Source: Rhizobium sp. RM (GTDB lineage Bacteria > Pseudomonadota > Alphaproteobacteria > Rhizobiales > Rhizobiaceae). Taken from it: DNA of 64,000 bases. The notes below the pieces were generated by a model that was not told the DNA's origin, did no database searches, and saw only the letters and a program-made list of their open reading frames with translations. Shown here piece by piece: positions 9,342 through 17,542 of this stretch. Position 1 is the stretch's first letter. Each line of letters starts with the position of its first letter. Made by a program: the position numbers and the translations under genes. Location of the stretch: positions 62,001 to 126,000 of the forward strand of contig NZ_JACAWV010000020.1 of NCBI RefSeq assembly GCF_013390595.1. Reading direction: 5' to 3'.

Positions 9342-10082
9342 ATGTCGATAATCGTGGGTGGACAAGGAATGTTGGCGTCTTCGGTGAAGCTCGCTGACAA
9401 GCCAATCGCCAAAGGCATGTCACGCGAACTTTATGCGCTTCCCGGTACGGATCTCATTGTCAAAGTCCAGGCCAAGGAACCACCGCCCCGGCGGTATTTT
9501 CAACGGGTGAAACTGTTGGCGGCGCTGCGCCGGTTTTATAAGACCATGATCCCCTTGCGACGCGAATTACATGAATACGACAGGGCTTCGAGGGAGGGCA
9601 TGCGGACGGCGCGCCATCTTCAACGCTTTGCCGGGTTGGTGCAAACCGACAAGGGAACGGGCCTTGTCGTGCAGCCAGTCACCCAAAAAAACGGATCATT
9701 GGCGATGACGCTCGACCAGACGCTGGAGACCGGTCGTTACGATGCGAAGACTGACGCAGCACTCAACGAGTTTTTGGACTGGTTCGTAAAAAGCGGCGTC
9801 GTCGCCGCCGACGTCCATTTGAAGAACATTGTGCTGGATGAAAAAAGCAATACGCTCGTGTTGATCGACGGTATCGGCGACAAGACGTTTCTTCCTGTCC
9901 GGGCATGGTTTCCGCGGCTGAACACGACCTATAAAAAGCGCCTTGCGCAGGCGATCTATACGGAAGTTGCCTTCCGGTTCCTGAGAGGCTCGCTGGGCAA
10001 GCAGACGATCGTGCTGTTCCTGATGTTTGCGGGAACGCTCTTCGGCATCGATATTTTGGACGGCCACCTTATCGATGGCTGA
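9342..10082 (+). CDS. YrbL-family kinase-fold protein with C-terminal membrane segment
   Basis: Member of the YrbL/PhoP-network family. Recognised by the RREL-x-EY-D stretch, TDKGTGLVVQPV, the FLDWFVKSGVVAADVHLKNI block and the LVLIDGIGDKTFLPV block, all in the same order as E. coli YrbL. DVHLKN and IDG recall the catalytic loop and metal-binding aspartate of kinase folds, so it may phosphorylate a small molecule or be a pseudokinase. Unlike E. coli YrbL (about 210 aa) this protein is 246 aa and ends in a hydrophobic stretch (TIVLFLMFAGTLFGI) that could anchor it in the membrane. Start at 9342 has GGAGG 5 nt upstream; GTG at 9330 overlaps that site. Function unknown. Confidence 0.75.
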   Translation: MSIIVGGQGMLASSVKLADKPIAKGMSRELYALPGTDLIVKVQAKEPPPRRYFQRVKLLAALRRFYKTMIPLRRELHEYDRASREGMRTARHLQRFAGLVQTDKGTGLVVQPVTQKNGSLAMTLDQTLETGRYDAKTDAALNEFLDWFVKSGVVAADVHLKNIVLDEKSNTLVLIDGIGDKTFLPVRAWFPRLNTTYKKRLAQAIYTEVAFRFLRGSLGKQTIVLFLMFAGTLFGIDILDGHLIDG

Positions 10083-10127
10083 AAGTCATGAGCCAGCCAA
10101 ACCATAGATGACCGGTAAAACTCGGAC

Positions 10128-10162
10128 TCAAGGCCGGCTTGCAACCAAGCGGCCGGCCTTGA
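10128..10162. terminator. Bidirectional hairpin between convergent genes
   Basis: Perfect 11-bp inverted repeat (TCAAGGCCGGC and its complement) around a 13-nt loop, between the ends of the YrbL-like gene and the TonB receptor gene. No strong T-run follows on either strand, so termination efficiency is uncertain. Confidence 0.6.
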
Positions 10163-10171
10163 AGTCGCAAA

Positions 10172-12268
10172 TTAGAACGAACCTTTGACACCGATACCGA
10201 ACATGCGTGGCGCGGTCATACTTGCCTCCAGTCCGCCGATGCCTCGGTTCTGCTGCATGTATGTCGGCGCGCGTTCGTCGAAGACATTCTTGACGTAGCC
10301 ATAGACTTCGAGCCCGTCACGGAACTGATAGCTCGCACGGACATCGGCGATTGTATAGGGCTCGATCACGTAGGCTTTTGTGTTTCCAATGTCGGAATAA
10401 TAGCCATCGAGATGGCGAACCTGACCTGATACGTTGAACTTGTCGGTCACATCCCAGCTCGCGCCGAAGCTGACCATATAGCCCGGTGATTTGGCGAATT
10501 CATTGCCTTCATAGTTCGTGTTGCTGGACATCCGTTCGATTTCGGTCTTGAGCAGACCGGCGTTCGCCTTGAATGTCAGATTATCGAGAACCCGATAGTC
10601 GCCACCAATCTCCAGACCGTAGGCGTGCGCTTCCTCTGCGTTGATCGTGTAAGACTGGGTCAGCGTCGAAGTCACCTGGACAGGAATGTTATATTGGGCG
10701 TTTTTCATGTCCATGTAGAACAGATTGCCAGTCAGCGTCAGCCGGTCGTCGAGGAGGTTCGCTCGGGTAAAGAGCTCGTAGTTCCAGAGCTTCTCCTCTT
10801 TGAACTCCATCCATTTCTGCGCGGAGATGTTGAGAGAAACACCACCGGGGTTGTATCCGCGGCTGACGAGAGCACCAACGGTCCAGTCGTCCGTGACGGC
10901 GTAGGCAATCGATGCTTTCGGCAGGACTGCGGAGAAGGTCGTATCGAAATCGACGGGGTTTGCCGCATAGACAGAGGTGCCGCTTCGTTGAATTTGATCG
11001 CGCTGGTAACGCAGGCCACCCGTCAAAGACCACTGATCGCTTAGGCGATAGGTCATTTCGGTGAAAAGACCAAGATTGTCCTTCTGGTCATCGAAGGTCG
11101 AGGTCGTCTTGCCATTGTAAGCGAGGTAGAGCGCCTCGTCGGCCTGTGTGTGGTTGTAGAAGATGCCGACGACACCGCTGAGTGTGTCATCCTGCTCGCC
11201 GAATGTGACGCGGACTTCTTCCGAGACATTGGTCTGATCCACATCTGCGTCACCATTATTCACCACGCCGACCCGGCGCTTGGCGTTCGAATCCGTGAAT
11301 TGCGTCTGGTTAAACACCTTCACACCATTCTCAAAATCGTAGCTGATGTCGAAGATAGCTGTGTCGGTTCGCTGCCTCCAGCTCGGCATTGTTGTTGTCG
11401 TGTGGTTCAGCGCATCGAACGGGACCGATGCCGCTTCCTGGCTGGGGCGGTTGGCGTTGCTGTGCGAAAGCGTGAGCTTGGTGCTGAGCCCCGGGATCTC
11501 GGAAGGCTCCCAAAGGAACTTCAGCCGAGCGTTGAATTCCATGAAATCCTGATCTGTGCCTTTGCTGGCAAATCCGGAATTGATGTAGTTGATGAATGTA
11601 TCGCGCCCCGAGTAATCAATCGCGATACGGGCAGCCAAGTCCTCGCCAACGATGGGACCAGAGAGTGCGAGCGATGCGCGCTTGGTGTGGTAGCTGCCCA
11701 ATTCGGCCTGGTAGGCGCCCTCTGGCGTGAACGTCGGGTCCTTGGTGTTGACGACGATCGCGCCAGCGATCGCATTGGCGCCTTGCGATGTCGTCTGTGG
11801 CCCGCGGAAGACTTCGATGCTTTCGACATCCCACGCGGATGTCGCACCGTAAATGAATTCATTGTAGCCGAGATAGTGGCCGTCGACATTGATTGTTGCG
11901 CGCGGAACAGTGCCGGCGAAGAAGGCCGTAGCACCGGTGTTCGGTCCCTGTGTGTCCTGTCCGCGAATGATCGGGGCACTGACATTGTCGGGGAAGACCA
12001 CGTTGGCGGTGTCCGCAATAACCTCCGAAACGGTCGCGTTTCCTGTCTTCTCCTTCTCGATTTCTCGCGCTGATTTGATCGCAACTGAGGAGGCTGTGCT
12101 CTTCAGATCACGTGCCACCTTTTCCCCGGTGATGATGATCGGTTTCAGAACTGTGGCGTCCTCGTTCTGGTTCGTCGCGTCCTGCGATCGTGCGGGAGAG
12201 GCGGTCAGGAGTGCGAGTGTCAGGATGCTGACGCTGCTCGAAAAACGAAGGATGGGGCGCGATGTCAT
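10172..12268 (-). CDS. TonB-dependent receptor, probably for a ferric catecholate or chelate
   Basis: Outer-membrane TonB-dependent receptor without an STN domain. Signal peptide to about residue 28 (ending SPARSQD), then a TonB box-like stretch (KPIIITGEK), a plug with VESIEVFRGPQTTSQG and AIAGAIVVNTKDP, and a 22-strand-type barrel ending in GVKGSF. About 698 aa from the ATG at 12268; the frame continues to 12424 but only adds promoter DNA. It faces an IclR regulator gene and belongs with the FepCBDG importer at 14.6-18.6 kb, with which it shares an operator motif. The FepB similarity of that importer suggests a catecholate ligand, but this receptor does not closely recall FepA. Confidence 0.85.
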   Translation of the reverse strand: MTSRPILRFSSSVSILTLALLTASPARSQDATNQNEDATVLKPIIITGEKVARDLKSTASSVAIKSAREIEKEKTGNATVSEVIADTANVVFPDNVSAPIIRGQDTQGPNTGATAFFAGTVPRATINVDGHYLGYNEFIYGATSAWDVESIEVFRGPQTTSQGANAIAGAIVVNTKDPTFTPEGAYQAELGSYHTKRASLALSGPIVGEDLAARIAIDYSGRDTFINYINSGFASKGTDQDFMEFNARLKFLWEPSEIPGLSTKLTLSHSNANRPSQEAASVPFDALNHTTTTMPSWRQRTDTAIFDISYDFENGVKVFNQTQFTDSNAKRRVGVVNNGDADVDQTNVSEEVRVTFGEQDDTLSGVVGIFYNHTQADEALYLAYNGKTTSTFDDQKDNLGLFTEMTYRLSDQWSLTGGLRYQRDQIQRSGTSVYAANPVDFDTTFSAVLPKASIAYAVTDDWTVGALVSRGYNPGGVSLNISAQKWMEFKEEKLWNYELFTRANLLDDRLTLTGNLFYMDMKNAQYNIPVQVTSTLTQSYTINAEEAHAYGLEIGGDYRVLDNLTFKANAGLLKTEIERMSSNTNYEGNEFAKSPGYMVSFGASWDVTDKFNVSGQVRHLDGYYSDIGNTKAYVIEPYTIADVRASYQFRDGLEVYGYVKNVFDERAPTYMQQNRGIGGLEASMTAPRMFGIGVKGSF

Positions 12269-12329
12269 AAAAGATCTCAAAACTGGAGTTGAAAACTCAT
12301 GTTCGGTAACTCGTGCGATGATATTCCGC

Positions 12330-12351
12330 AATAGGGAATGCATTCCATAAT
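12330..12351. promoter_or_regulatory. Probable IclR operator, site A
   Basis: A 22-bp near-palindrome (9 of 11 pairs) with the core GGAATGCATTCC at 12335-12346, in the divergent region between the TonB receptor and the IclR gene. Its two half-sites (AATAGGGAATG and ATTATGGAATG) match those of the site at 15456-15477. GGAA-N4-TTCC cores are usual for IclR-family proteins. Confidence 0.65.
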
Positions 12352-12497
12352 GTGAACATTGTTGTGTGATGGTGCTTTTGTGCCAAATTGGCAACAGGCA
12401 GGAGAACGGGTAAGAAAAGAGCATTGCCGCAAACGTCGGGATTCTGGCATGACAGCGATGTAATGCTCAGGTCGGGCCAATATGAAATGGCACGGGG

Positions 12498-13313
12498 ATG
12501 CCGAGATGCAGTGGGAGAGATTGGGTTTTGAACGACGGTATAGGCAATGAAGACGGCGGTGAAGCGGACAAACGATCTGGTGTCATTCAGTCTGTTTCGA
12601 TCGCAGCGCGATTCCTGACCATTCTGGCTCAGTCCGAATCAGCTCTCGCACTCGGCGAACTGGCGCGGCGCGCCAAAAGCGGACGCTCAACCGCGCATCG
12701 CTACATGCAGAGCCTTGTGAAAGAGGGGCTGGTCGCCCAGGATCAGGTCACAGGTGCCTACGATCTCGGTCCGGCAGCTCTGAGCCTCGGTATCAGTGCA
12801 CTGCGGCGCATAAGCCCGGTTGAAGTCGCGGCACGTCATATGAAAACGCTAGCGGCAACGATTGGCGCCAGTTGTGGCGTAGCGATCTGGACCGATCGCG
12901 GCCCGACGATTGTTCAGTGGTACCGCAGCTCCAGCTTTGCAATCAGCACTGTCTCGCTGGGAGACGTTCTTCCCCTTGATAACACGGCCTGCGGTCTGGT
13001 GTTCCAGGCCTATCTTCCGGCAGATCGCATCGATGCGGTGCGCAAACTCCAACCGGACGCCTTTCGGGGCGCACGCCCGGACGAGGAGCAGTTTTCGGAA
13101 ATCCGCAAAAAGGGCGGCGCCGAACTCGATGAGCATCTTTTCAACGCGTTGACGGGAAAGGCCGTGCCGGTTTTCAATGCCCACGGCGAAATTGCCTGCG
13201 TGGTTACCACCGTATCCTTCGTGAAAACGGCGCGATCCGAGGGGCATTTTGCGGCGTTGCTGGAGGCTGGCCGACTGGCGACATCGGATTCAGGCTTGCC
13301 TGCCAGGTCTTGA
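12498..13313 (+). CDS. IclR-family transcriptional regulator
   Basis: DNA-binding regulator of the IclR family, 271 aa as drawn. The N-terminal helix-turn-helix is SALALGELARRAKSGRSTAH followed by YMQSLVKEGLVAQD; the C-terminal effector domain runs from about residue 95, with TACGLVFQAYLP typical of the family. A TTG at 12528, preceded by GGGAGAG, could be the true start and would remove ten residues. It is divergent from the TonB receptor and ends 2 bp from the convergent monooxygenase gene. The repeated 22-bp operator upstream of both the receptor and fepC/fepB makes it the likely controller of this uptake system. Confidence 0.88.
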   Translation: MPRCSGRDWVLNDGIGNEDGGEADKRSGVIQSVSIAARFLTILAQSESALALGELARRAKSGRSTAHRYMQSLVKEGLVAQDQVTGAYDLGPAALSLGISALRRISPVEVAARHMKTLAATIGASCGVAIWTDRGPTIVQWYRSSSFAISTVSLGDVLPLDNTACGLVFQAYLPADRIDAVRKLQPDAFRGARPDEEQFSEIRKKGGAELDEHLFNALTGKAVPVFNAHGEIACVVTTVSFVKTARSEGHFAALLEAGRLATSDSGLPARS

Positions 13314-13315
13314 TG

Positions 13316-14611
13316 CTAAAGCTCGACAAGGTCATTTTCTGTCGATACGCCGAGATGGTCGCGTAACGTCGAACCGTTGTACTCAGTGCGGAAAAGTCCG
13401 CGTTGTTGCAGGAGCGGCACCAGTTCGTCAAAAAACAATGCAAGCGATGCGGGAGAGCCTCCGGGCAAGGCGATGAAGCCGTCCAAGGCTCCCGCGTCGT
13501 GCCATTCGGCGATTTCCTCGGCAACGTCCTGCGGTGTGCCGACCGACACCCAATGGGCGGAGCCGACGACTTCCGGACGTTTCAAGATGTGTGCGACTGA
13601 CGGTTCCTCTCGCTCGATGAAGCGGCGCAAAAGATCGGCATGGGTGCGGCTGCGCACAGGCTGGTCGATTGACGGCAACATTGCAGCGTTCACCTTTGCA
13701 TCGAGCGGCATATCGGCGAGATCGAGGCCGAGGACAGACTTGACCGATTGCCGACGGTAGTCCTCGCCGAGATGGGCGTGGGCTCTCTCGTGCAAGGCAA
13801 CGGCTTCTTCGCGTGTCTTTGCCATGAAGAAGTGGAGACCGGGCAATACCTTGATGTCTTCCGCTTTCCGCCCATGAGCGCGAGCGCGTCTGCGCAGATC
13901 GCTCCTGAGGTCGATCGCGGCGGTCATGTCAGGTGTCGCCGCAAATGTTCCATTGGCGATCGACGCGGAAAAGTCGCGGCCGATCTCTGAGGCGCCGGCC
14001 TGGAAAAGCAGAGGTTCGCCCGATGCATGGCAGGGAACATTGAGCGGTCCCTTGATACTGAAGAACTCACCTTGATGTTCGATAGATTGAGGCTCTTTAC
14101 CGGGCATGTTGCCTGGATTGCTTCGCCACAGGCGGCGGACGACATCGGTAAATTCTGCAGCCTTTCGATAGCGGATTTCAGCTGATGGCATGGGCTCGCC
14201 GCCAAAGTTTTCGGCTCCCTCGATCGAAGTGACGATATTCCAGCCGATACGTCCATTGCTGATCCAGTTCAGAGATTGCATCTGGCGCGCCACGACATAG
14301 GGAAGATTGAACGTGGTCGATGCTGTCGTCACCATCCCGATATGTGTCGTGGACCGGGCAATCGCAGCAAAGAGGACCGTAGGCTCGAGGCCGACCGGCG
14401 CTAGACCGCTGGCTTTACGTGCGCGTTTGAGAATGCCGACGTAATCGACCTGAAAAACGAAATCGAGCTTTGCAGCTTCCGCCCGCTTGGCAAGAGACGT
14501 CGCGAAATCAACCGGGTCCGGCGGTATTCCAGTCTTGTCGGTCTCGGCAGATGGAACCTGAAGCCAAAGCGGCGCCAGGCAAAATCCGATATGAAGTTTG
14601 GACTGGTTCAT
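13316..14611 (-). CDS. LLM-class flavin monooxygenase, NtaA/SnaA/DszA type
   Basis: FMN-dependent (FMNH2-using) monooxygenase of the luciferase-like superfamily, 431 aa. The family is recognised by HIGFCLAPLWLQ at the start, FVFQVDYVG, TTHIGMVTTAST and GRIGWNIVTS. Relatives oxidise nitrilotriacetate (NtaA), EDTA (EmoA), dibenzothiophene sulfone (DszA) or pristinamycin precursors (SnaA). Its ATG overlaps the stop of the FepC-type ATPase gene by 4 bp (ATGA), so the two are translationally coupled. A role in oxidising an imported iron chelator to release the metal is inference. No flavin reductase gene lies beside it. Confidence 0.85.
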   Translation of the reverse strand: MNQSKLHIGFCLAPLWLQVPSAETDKTGIPPDPVDFATSLAKRAEAAKLDFVFQVDYVGILKRARKASGLAPVGLEPTVLFAAIARSTTHIGMVTTASTTFNLPYVVARQMQSLNWISNGRIGWNIVTSIEGAENFGGEPMPSAEIRYRKAAEFTDVVRRLWRSNPGNMPGKEPQSIEHQGEFFSIKGPLNVPCHASGEPLLFQAGASEIGRDFSASIANGTFAATPDMTAAIDLRSDLRRRARAHGRKAEDIKVLPGLHFFMAKTREEAVALHERAHAHLGEDYRRQSVKSVLGLDLADMPLDAKVNAAMLPSIDQPVRSRTHADLLRRFIEREEPSVAHILKRPEVVGSAHWVSVGTPQDVAEEIAEWHDAGALDGFIALPGGSPASLALFFDELVPLLQQRGLFRTEYNGSTLRDHLGVSTENDLVEL

Positions 14612-15411
14612 GGCACGTCGTTCCTGAGCATCTGGAGCCGTCCCTTTGGGACGATCATGGGGGTATTGGAATAGGGATCGGTGATGATCATTGATGATAG
14701 CCCGTAGACATCTTCGACAAGGTCTGCGGAAACGATATCCGCAGGGCGGCCTTCGGCGACGATTCGGCCATCACGCATGGCGATCAGGTGTGTGGCGTAA
14801 CGGCAGGCATGGTTCAGATCATGCAACACGGCGACGATCGTCCGGCCTTTGATGTTGAGTTCGGCCAAGAGATCGAGAACCTCGATTTGGAAGGCTATGT
14901 CGAGAAACGTGGTGGGTTCGTCGAGCAGCAGGATGGATGTGTCCTGTGCTAGGACCATTGCGATCCAGACGCGCTGGCGCTGGCCGCCTGACAGTTCTTC
15001 CAGCAGAACGTTAGCCAACTGGCTGACGCCGGTCGCCTGCATGGCATTTTCGACCGCGAGCTGATCTGCGGTCGACCATTGTCTGAGAAACGACTGGTGT
15101 GGAAAACGCCCGCGACCAACCAGTTCCGCAACGGTAATACCGACAGGCGCCGTTGCACTTTGGGGAAGCAGGCCTAGTTGCCGGGCGAGTTCGCGGCTCG
15201 TGAAGGTTTCAATGGTTTTGCCATCGAGAATTATCTCTCCTGACGCAGGCCTCAGAAGTCGGGACAAGCCGCGTAACAAGGTCGATTTACCGCAGGCGTT
15301 GGCACCGACGATAACCGTGAAACCGCCGTCGGGGATGCTTACGGAGAGGTCTTTCGATACGGTTCGTTTATCGTATTGCAACGTCACCGACTGTGTTCGA
15401 AGTCGCGCCAT
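14608..15411 (-). CDS. fepC: ABC transporter ATP-binding protein, FepC/FecE type
   Basis: ATPase of an iron-chelate importer, 267 aa. Walker A GANACGKST, signature ELSGGQRQRVWIAMVLAQ and Walker B SILLLDEPTTFLD are all intact; the FTSRELARQLGLLPQ stretch is typical of the FecE/FhuC group. The ATG at 15411 is preferred, with AGGGAA upstream; the longer frame to 15510 covers the operator. Transcribed divergently from fepB-fepD-fepG, and coupled to the flavin monooxygenase gene downstream. Confidence 0.9.
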   Translation of the reverse strand: MARLRTQSVTLQYDKRTVSKDLSVSIPDGGFTVIVGANACGKSTLLRGLSRLLRPASGEIILDGKTIETFTSRELARQLGLLPQSATAPVGITVAELVGRGRFPHQSFLRQWSTADQLAVENAMQATGVSQLANVLLEELSGGQRQRVWIAMVLAQDTSILLLDEPTTFLDIAFQIEVLDLLAELNIKGRTIVAVLHDLNHACRYATHLIAMRDGRIVAEGRPADIVSADLVEDVYGLSSMIITDPYSNTPMIVPKGRLQMLRNDVP

Positions 15412-15428
15412 TCGTTCGTTCCCTGACT

Positions 15429-15444
15429 GTGGACCGTGGTCCAC
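15429..15444. repeat. Short perfect inverted repeat upstream of fepC
   Basis: GTGGACC-GT-GGTCCAC, 7-bp perfect arms, 18 bp before the fepC start and 11 bp from the IclR-type operator. It may be a second regulator site or an mRNA hairpin in the fepC leader; nothing more can be said from sequence. Confidence 0.35.
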
Positions 15445-15455
15445 TGGCGTATTGC

Positions 15456-15477
15456 ATTGCGGAACGCATTCTGCAAT
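15456..15477. promoter_or_regulatory. Probable IclR operator, site B
   Basis: A 22-bp near-palindrome with 9 of 11 pairs; half-sites ATTGCGGAACG and ATTGCAGAATG. Placed in the fepC/fepB divergent promoter region and matching site A at 12330-12351, so both transcripts are probably controlled by the IclR protein at 12498. Confidence 0.65.
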
Positions 15478-15566
15478 ATGGCCGCCGAAAATATTGACTA
15501 CATTCATCATGTTTTGCGGTTGGCGCTCCCCGAGCGCCTGCGCCGCGCCTGTAGCTGGAGCACCTT

Positions 15567-16535
15567 ATGGCACGACGCCGAACGTTTCTGTTCATCGGAC
15601 TTTGCCTGACACTGTCCGCAACCGCTCCCTTTCGTCATGCTTTGGCTGCGCAATCGGATTGGCCGCGTGAGATTGAACACGCCAAGGGAAAGCTGACGTT
15701 GCCGGCCAAGCCTGAGCGGATCATTTCAACGGCACCGAGCCTGACAGGTATCCTCCTTGCCATCGGGGCGCCGGTGGTGGCTTCGGCTGCAACAACGCCC
15801 AGTGGCATGACCGATGCGACCGGCTTCTTTTCACAATGGTCAGACGTCGCTCATCAACGCGGTGTCGAGGTTCTCTACGGAAATCTTGTGTTCGATATCG
15901 AGGCGGTTATCGGCTGGAATCCGGATCTGATCATCGGCTCATCAACCGGTGCCGACAGTGTCGCTCAACATTATGCGGAGCTGAACCACCAGCATCTGCC
16001 GGTGATGATTGTCGATTATGCCAATCACGGCTGGCAAGATGTTGCGCGTCAGTTGGGACGTGCGACCGGACGGGAAGAGCAAGCTGAAGCGGCCATAAAG
16101 GAATTTGATCAGTACGCAGCCGACGCGGCCACGAAGCTTGCCTTGGTGGCTGGTAAGGTGACTGTCGTCGGCTATAACATCGGTGGCAGCTATTCGATCG
16201 GCAAGCCTGAGAGCGCACAGGCACAAGTCCTGTCATCGCTCGGCATGACCGTGGCGGGGCTTCCCGACACCTTGCGTGGAGGCGTCACCAGGTCAAGCGA
16301 CTTTGACTTCATCTCTCACGAAAATCTGCCGGCAGCGATCACAGGCGATACAGTGTTTCTGTTGCGCGCAAGCCCGAAGGATGTTGAAGCGTTTCTGGCT
16401 GACCCTATCCTCGCCAATCTTCCGGCAGTCATCAATCGGCGGGTCTATCCCCTCGGTCAGTCGTCGTTTCGCATCGACTATTACTCGGGACGTCAGATGA
16501 TTGATACTGTTGTCGATTCGATGCGCAAACCATGA
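15567..16535 (+). CDS. fepB: FepB-like periplasmic iron-chelate binding protein
   Basis: Periplasmic substrate-binding protein of an iron-siderophore importer, 322 aa. Signal peptide MARRRTFLFIGLCLTLSATA with cleavage near ALAAQS. The mature part follows E. coli FepB closely in order: PERIISTAPSLTGILLAIGA, ASAATTP, GFFSQWSDVA, ESAQAQVLSSLGMTVAGLP, and RVYPLGQSSFRIDYYSGRQM. FepB binds ferric enterobactin, so a catecholate-type ligand is likely, though not proven. First gene of a coupled fepB-fepD-fepG unit. Confidence 0.88.
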   Translation: MARRRTFLFIGLCLTLSATAPFRHALAAQSDWPREIEHAKGKLTLPAKPERIISTAPSLTGILLAIGAPVVASAATTPSGMTDATGFFSQWSDVAHQRGVEVLYGNLVFDIEAVIGWNPDLIIGSSTGADSVAQHYAELNHQHLPVMIVDYANHGWQDVARQLGRATGREEQAEAAIKEFDQYAADAATKLALVAGKVTVVGYNIGGSYSIGKPESAQAQVLSSLGMTVAGLPDTLRGGVTRSSDFDFISHENLPAAITGDTVFLLRASPKDVEAFLADPILANLPAVINRRVYPLGQSSFRIDYYSGRQMIDTVVDSMRKP

Positions 16536-17542
16536 CGTCACGTCGCGCCCGTCGAATTGCGGTCACTGCGGGGCTTTTTGGCTTCCTGATCGTGCTTTCG
16601 GTCGCAAGCCTTGGTCTCGGTTCCAGGCACATCGACCTGCAGACGGTTAGGGCTTCTTTTCTGGCATATAATCCGGCCATCGATGAGCATCTGATCATTT
16701 GGTCGTTGCGCGCACCGCGAACGCTTATTGCAATGCTGGCCGGTGTTGCGCTTGGCGTAGCCGGTGCTCTCACACAGGCGGTCACCCGCAACCCGCTCGC
16801 GGAGCCGGGTTTGCTCGGTGTTAACGCCGGTGCCGCGACCGCTGTTATTTTTGGCGTCGCGGTTCTCGGCATCCATGACATCGGTAGCTACGTCTGGTTT
16901 GGCTTTGCCGGAGCAGCCGCATCTGCCTGTGCGGTCCTGCTGCTCGGTCGTGCCGGAGGAAGTGGAACCGATCCGGTGCGACTGGTGCTTGCGGGTGCGG
17001 GGCTTTCTATCGTTCTTGGCTCGGTCACCGGTGTCGTCGTCCTGAATGCACCGACAGATGTTCTCGACAATTTCAGAAACTGGGCCGCGGGCTCGGTCGA
17101 AGGAAGAGGCTTCGACATTGCGGGCGTGCTAGCCCTTGCAGTCGTGTTCGGTTCCATCATCGCCATGGCAATTTCTTCCAATCTGAATGCCATCGCCTTG
17201 GGAGAAGAGCTTGCCAGGTCACTTGGCGCCAGCGCTGGCGCTACAATGATTGGGGCGTGTGGCGCGGTGACACTTCTGGCAGGGGCTGCAACCGCAGCAG
17301 CCGGTCCGATAACCTTCCTGGGGCTGGTCGCACCACAGATAACACGCAGCGTCATCGGACCTGATTGTCGTTGGATAATACCGGTATCCGGGCTGACTGG
17401 GGGATGCGTTCTGCTGCTCTCCGATGTCGTTGGCCGTATCGTGGTTGCACCCGAGGAAGTTGCTGCGGGAATTGTCGTTCTGTTGATCGGGGGACCGTTC
17501 TTCATCTGCGCCGCCCGTCATTTTCGTTTGGGGAAAGCATGA
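16532..17542 (+). CDS. fepD: Iron-siderophore ABC permease, FepD type
   Basis: Inner-membrane permease of the FecCD family, 336 aa with about nine hydrophobic segments. The FecCD hallmark LRAPRTLIAMLAGVALGVAG followed by TRNPLAEPGLLGVNAGA matches FepD wording, and GPITFLGLVAPQITR is the conserved loop contacting the ATPase. Starts within the fepB stop codon (ATGA overlap) and itself overlaps fepG by 4 bp. Confidence 0.9.
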   Translation: MTSRRARRIAVTAGLFGFLIVLSVASLGLGSRHIDLQTVRASFLAYNPAIDEHLIIWSLRAPRTLIAMLAGVALGVAGALTQAVTRNPLAEPGLLGVNAGAATAVIFGVAVLGIHDIGSYVWFGFAGAAASACAVLLLGRAGGSGTDPVRLVLAGAGLSIVLGSVTGVVVLNAPTDVLDNFRNWAAGSVEGRGFDIAGVLALAVVFGSIIAMAISSNLNAIALGEELARSLGASAGATMIGACGAVTLLAGAATAAAGPITFLGLVAPQITRSVIGPDCRWIIPVSGLTGGCVLLLSDVVGRIVVAPEEVAAGIVVLLIGGPFFICAARHFRLGKA

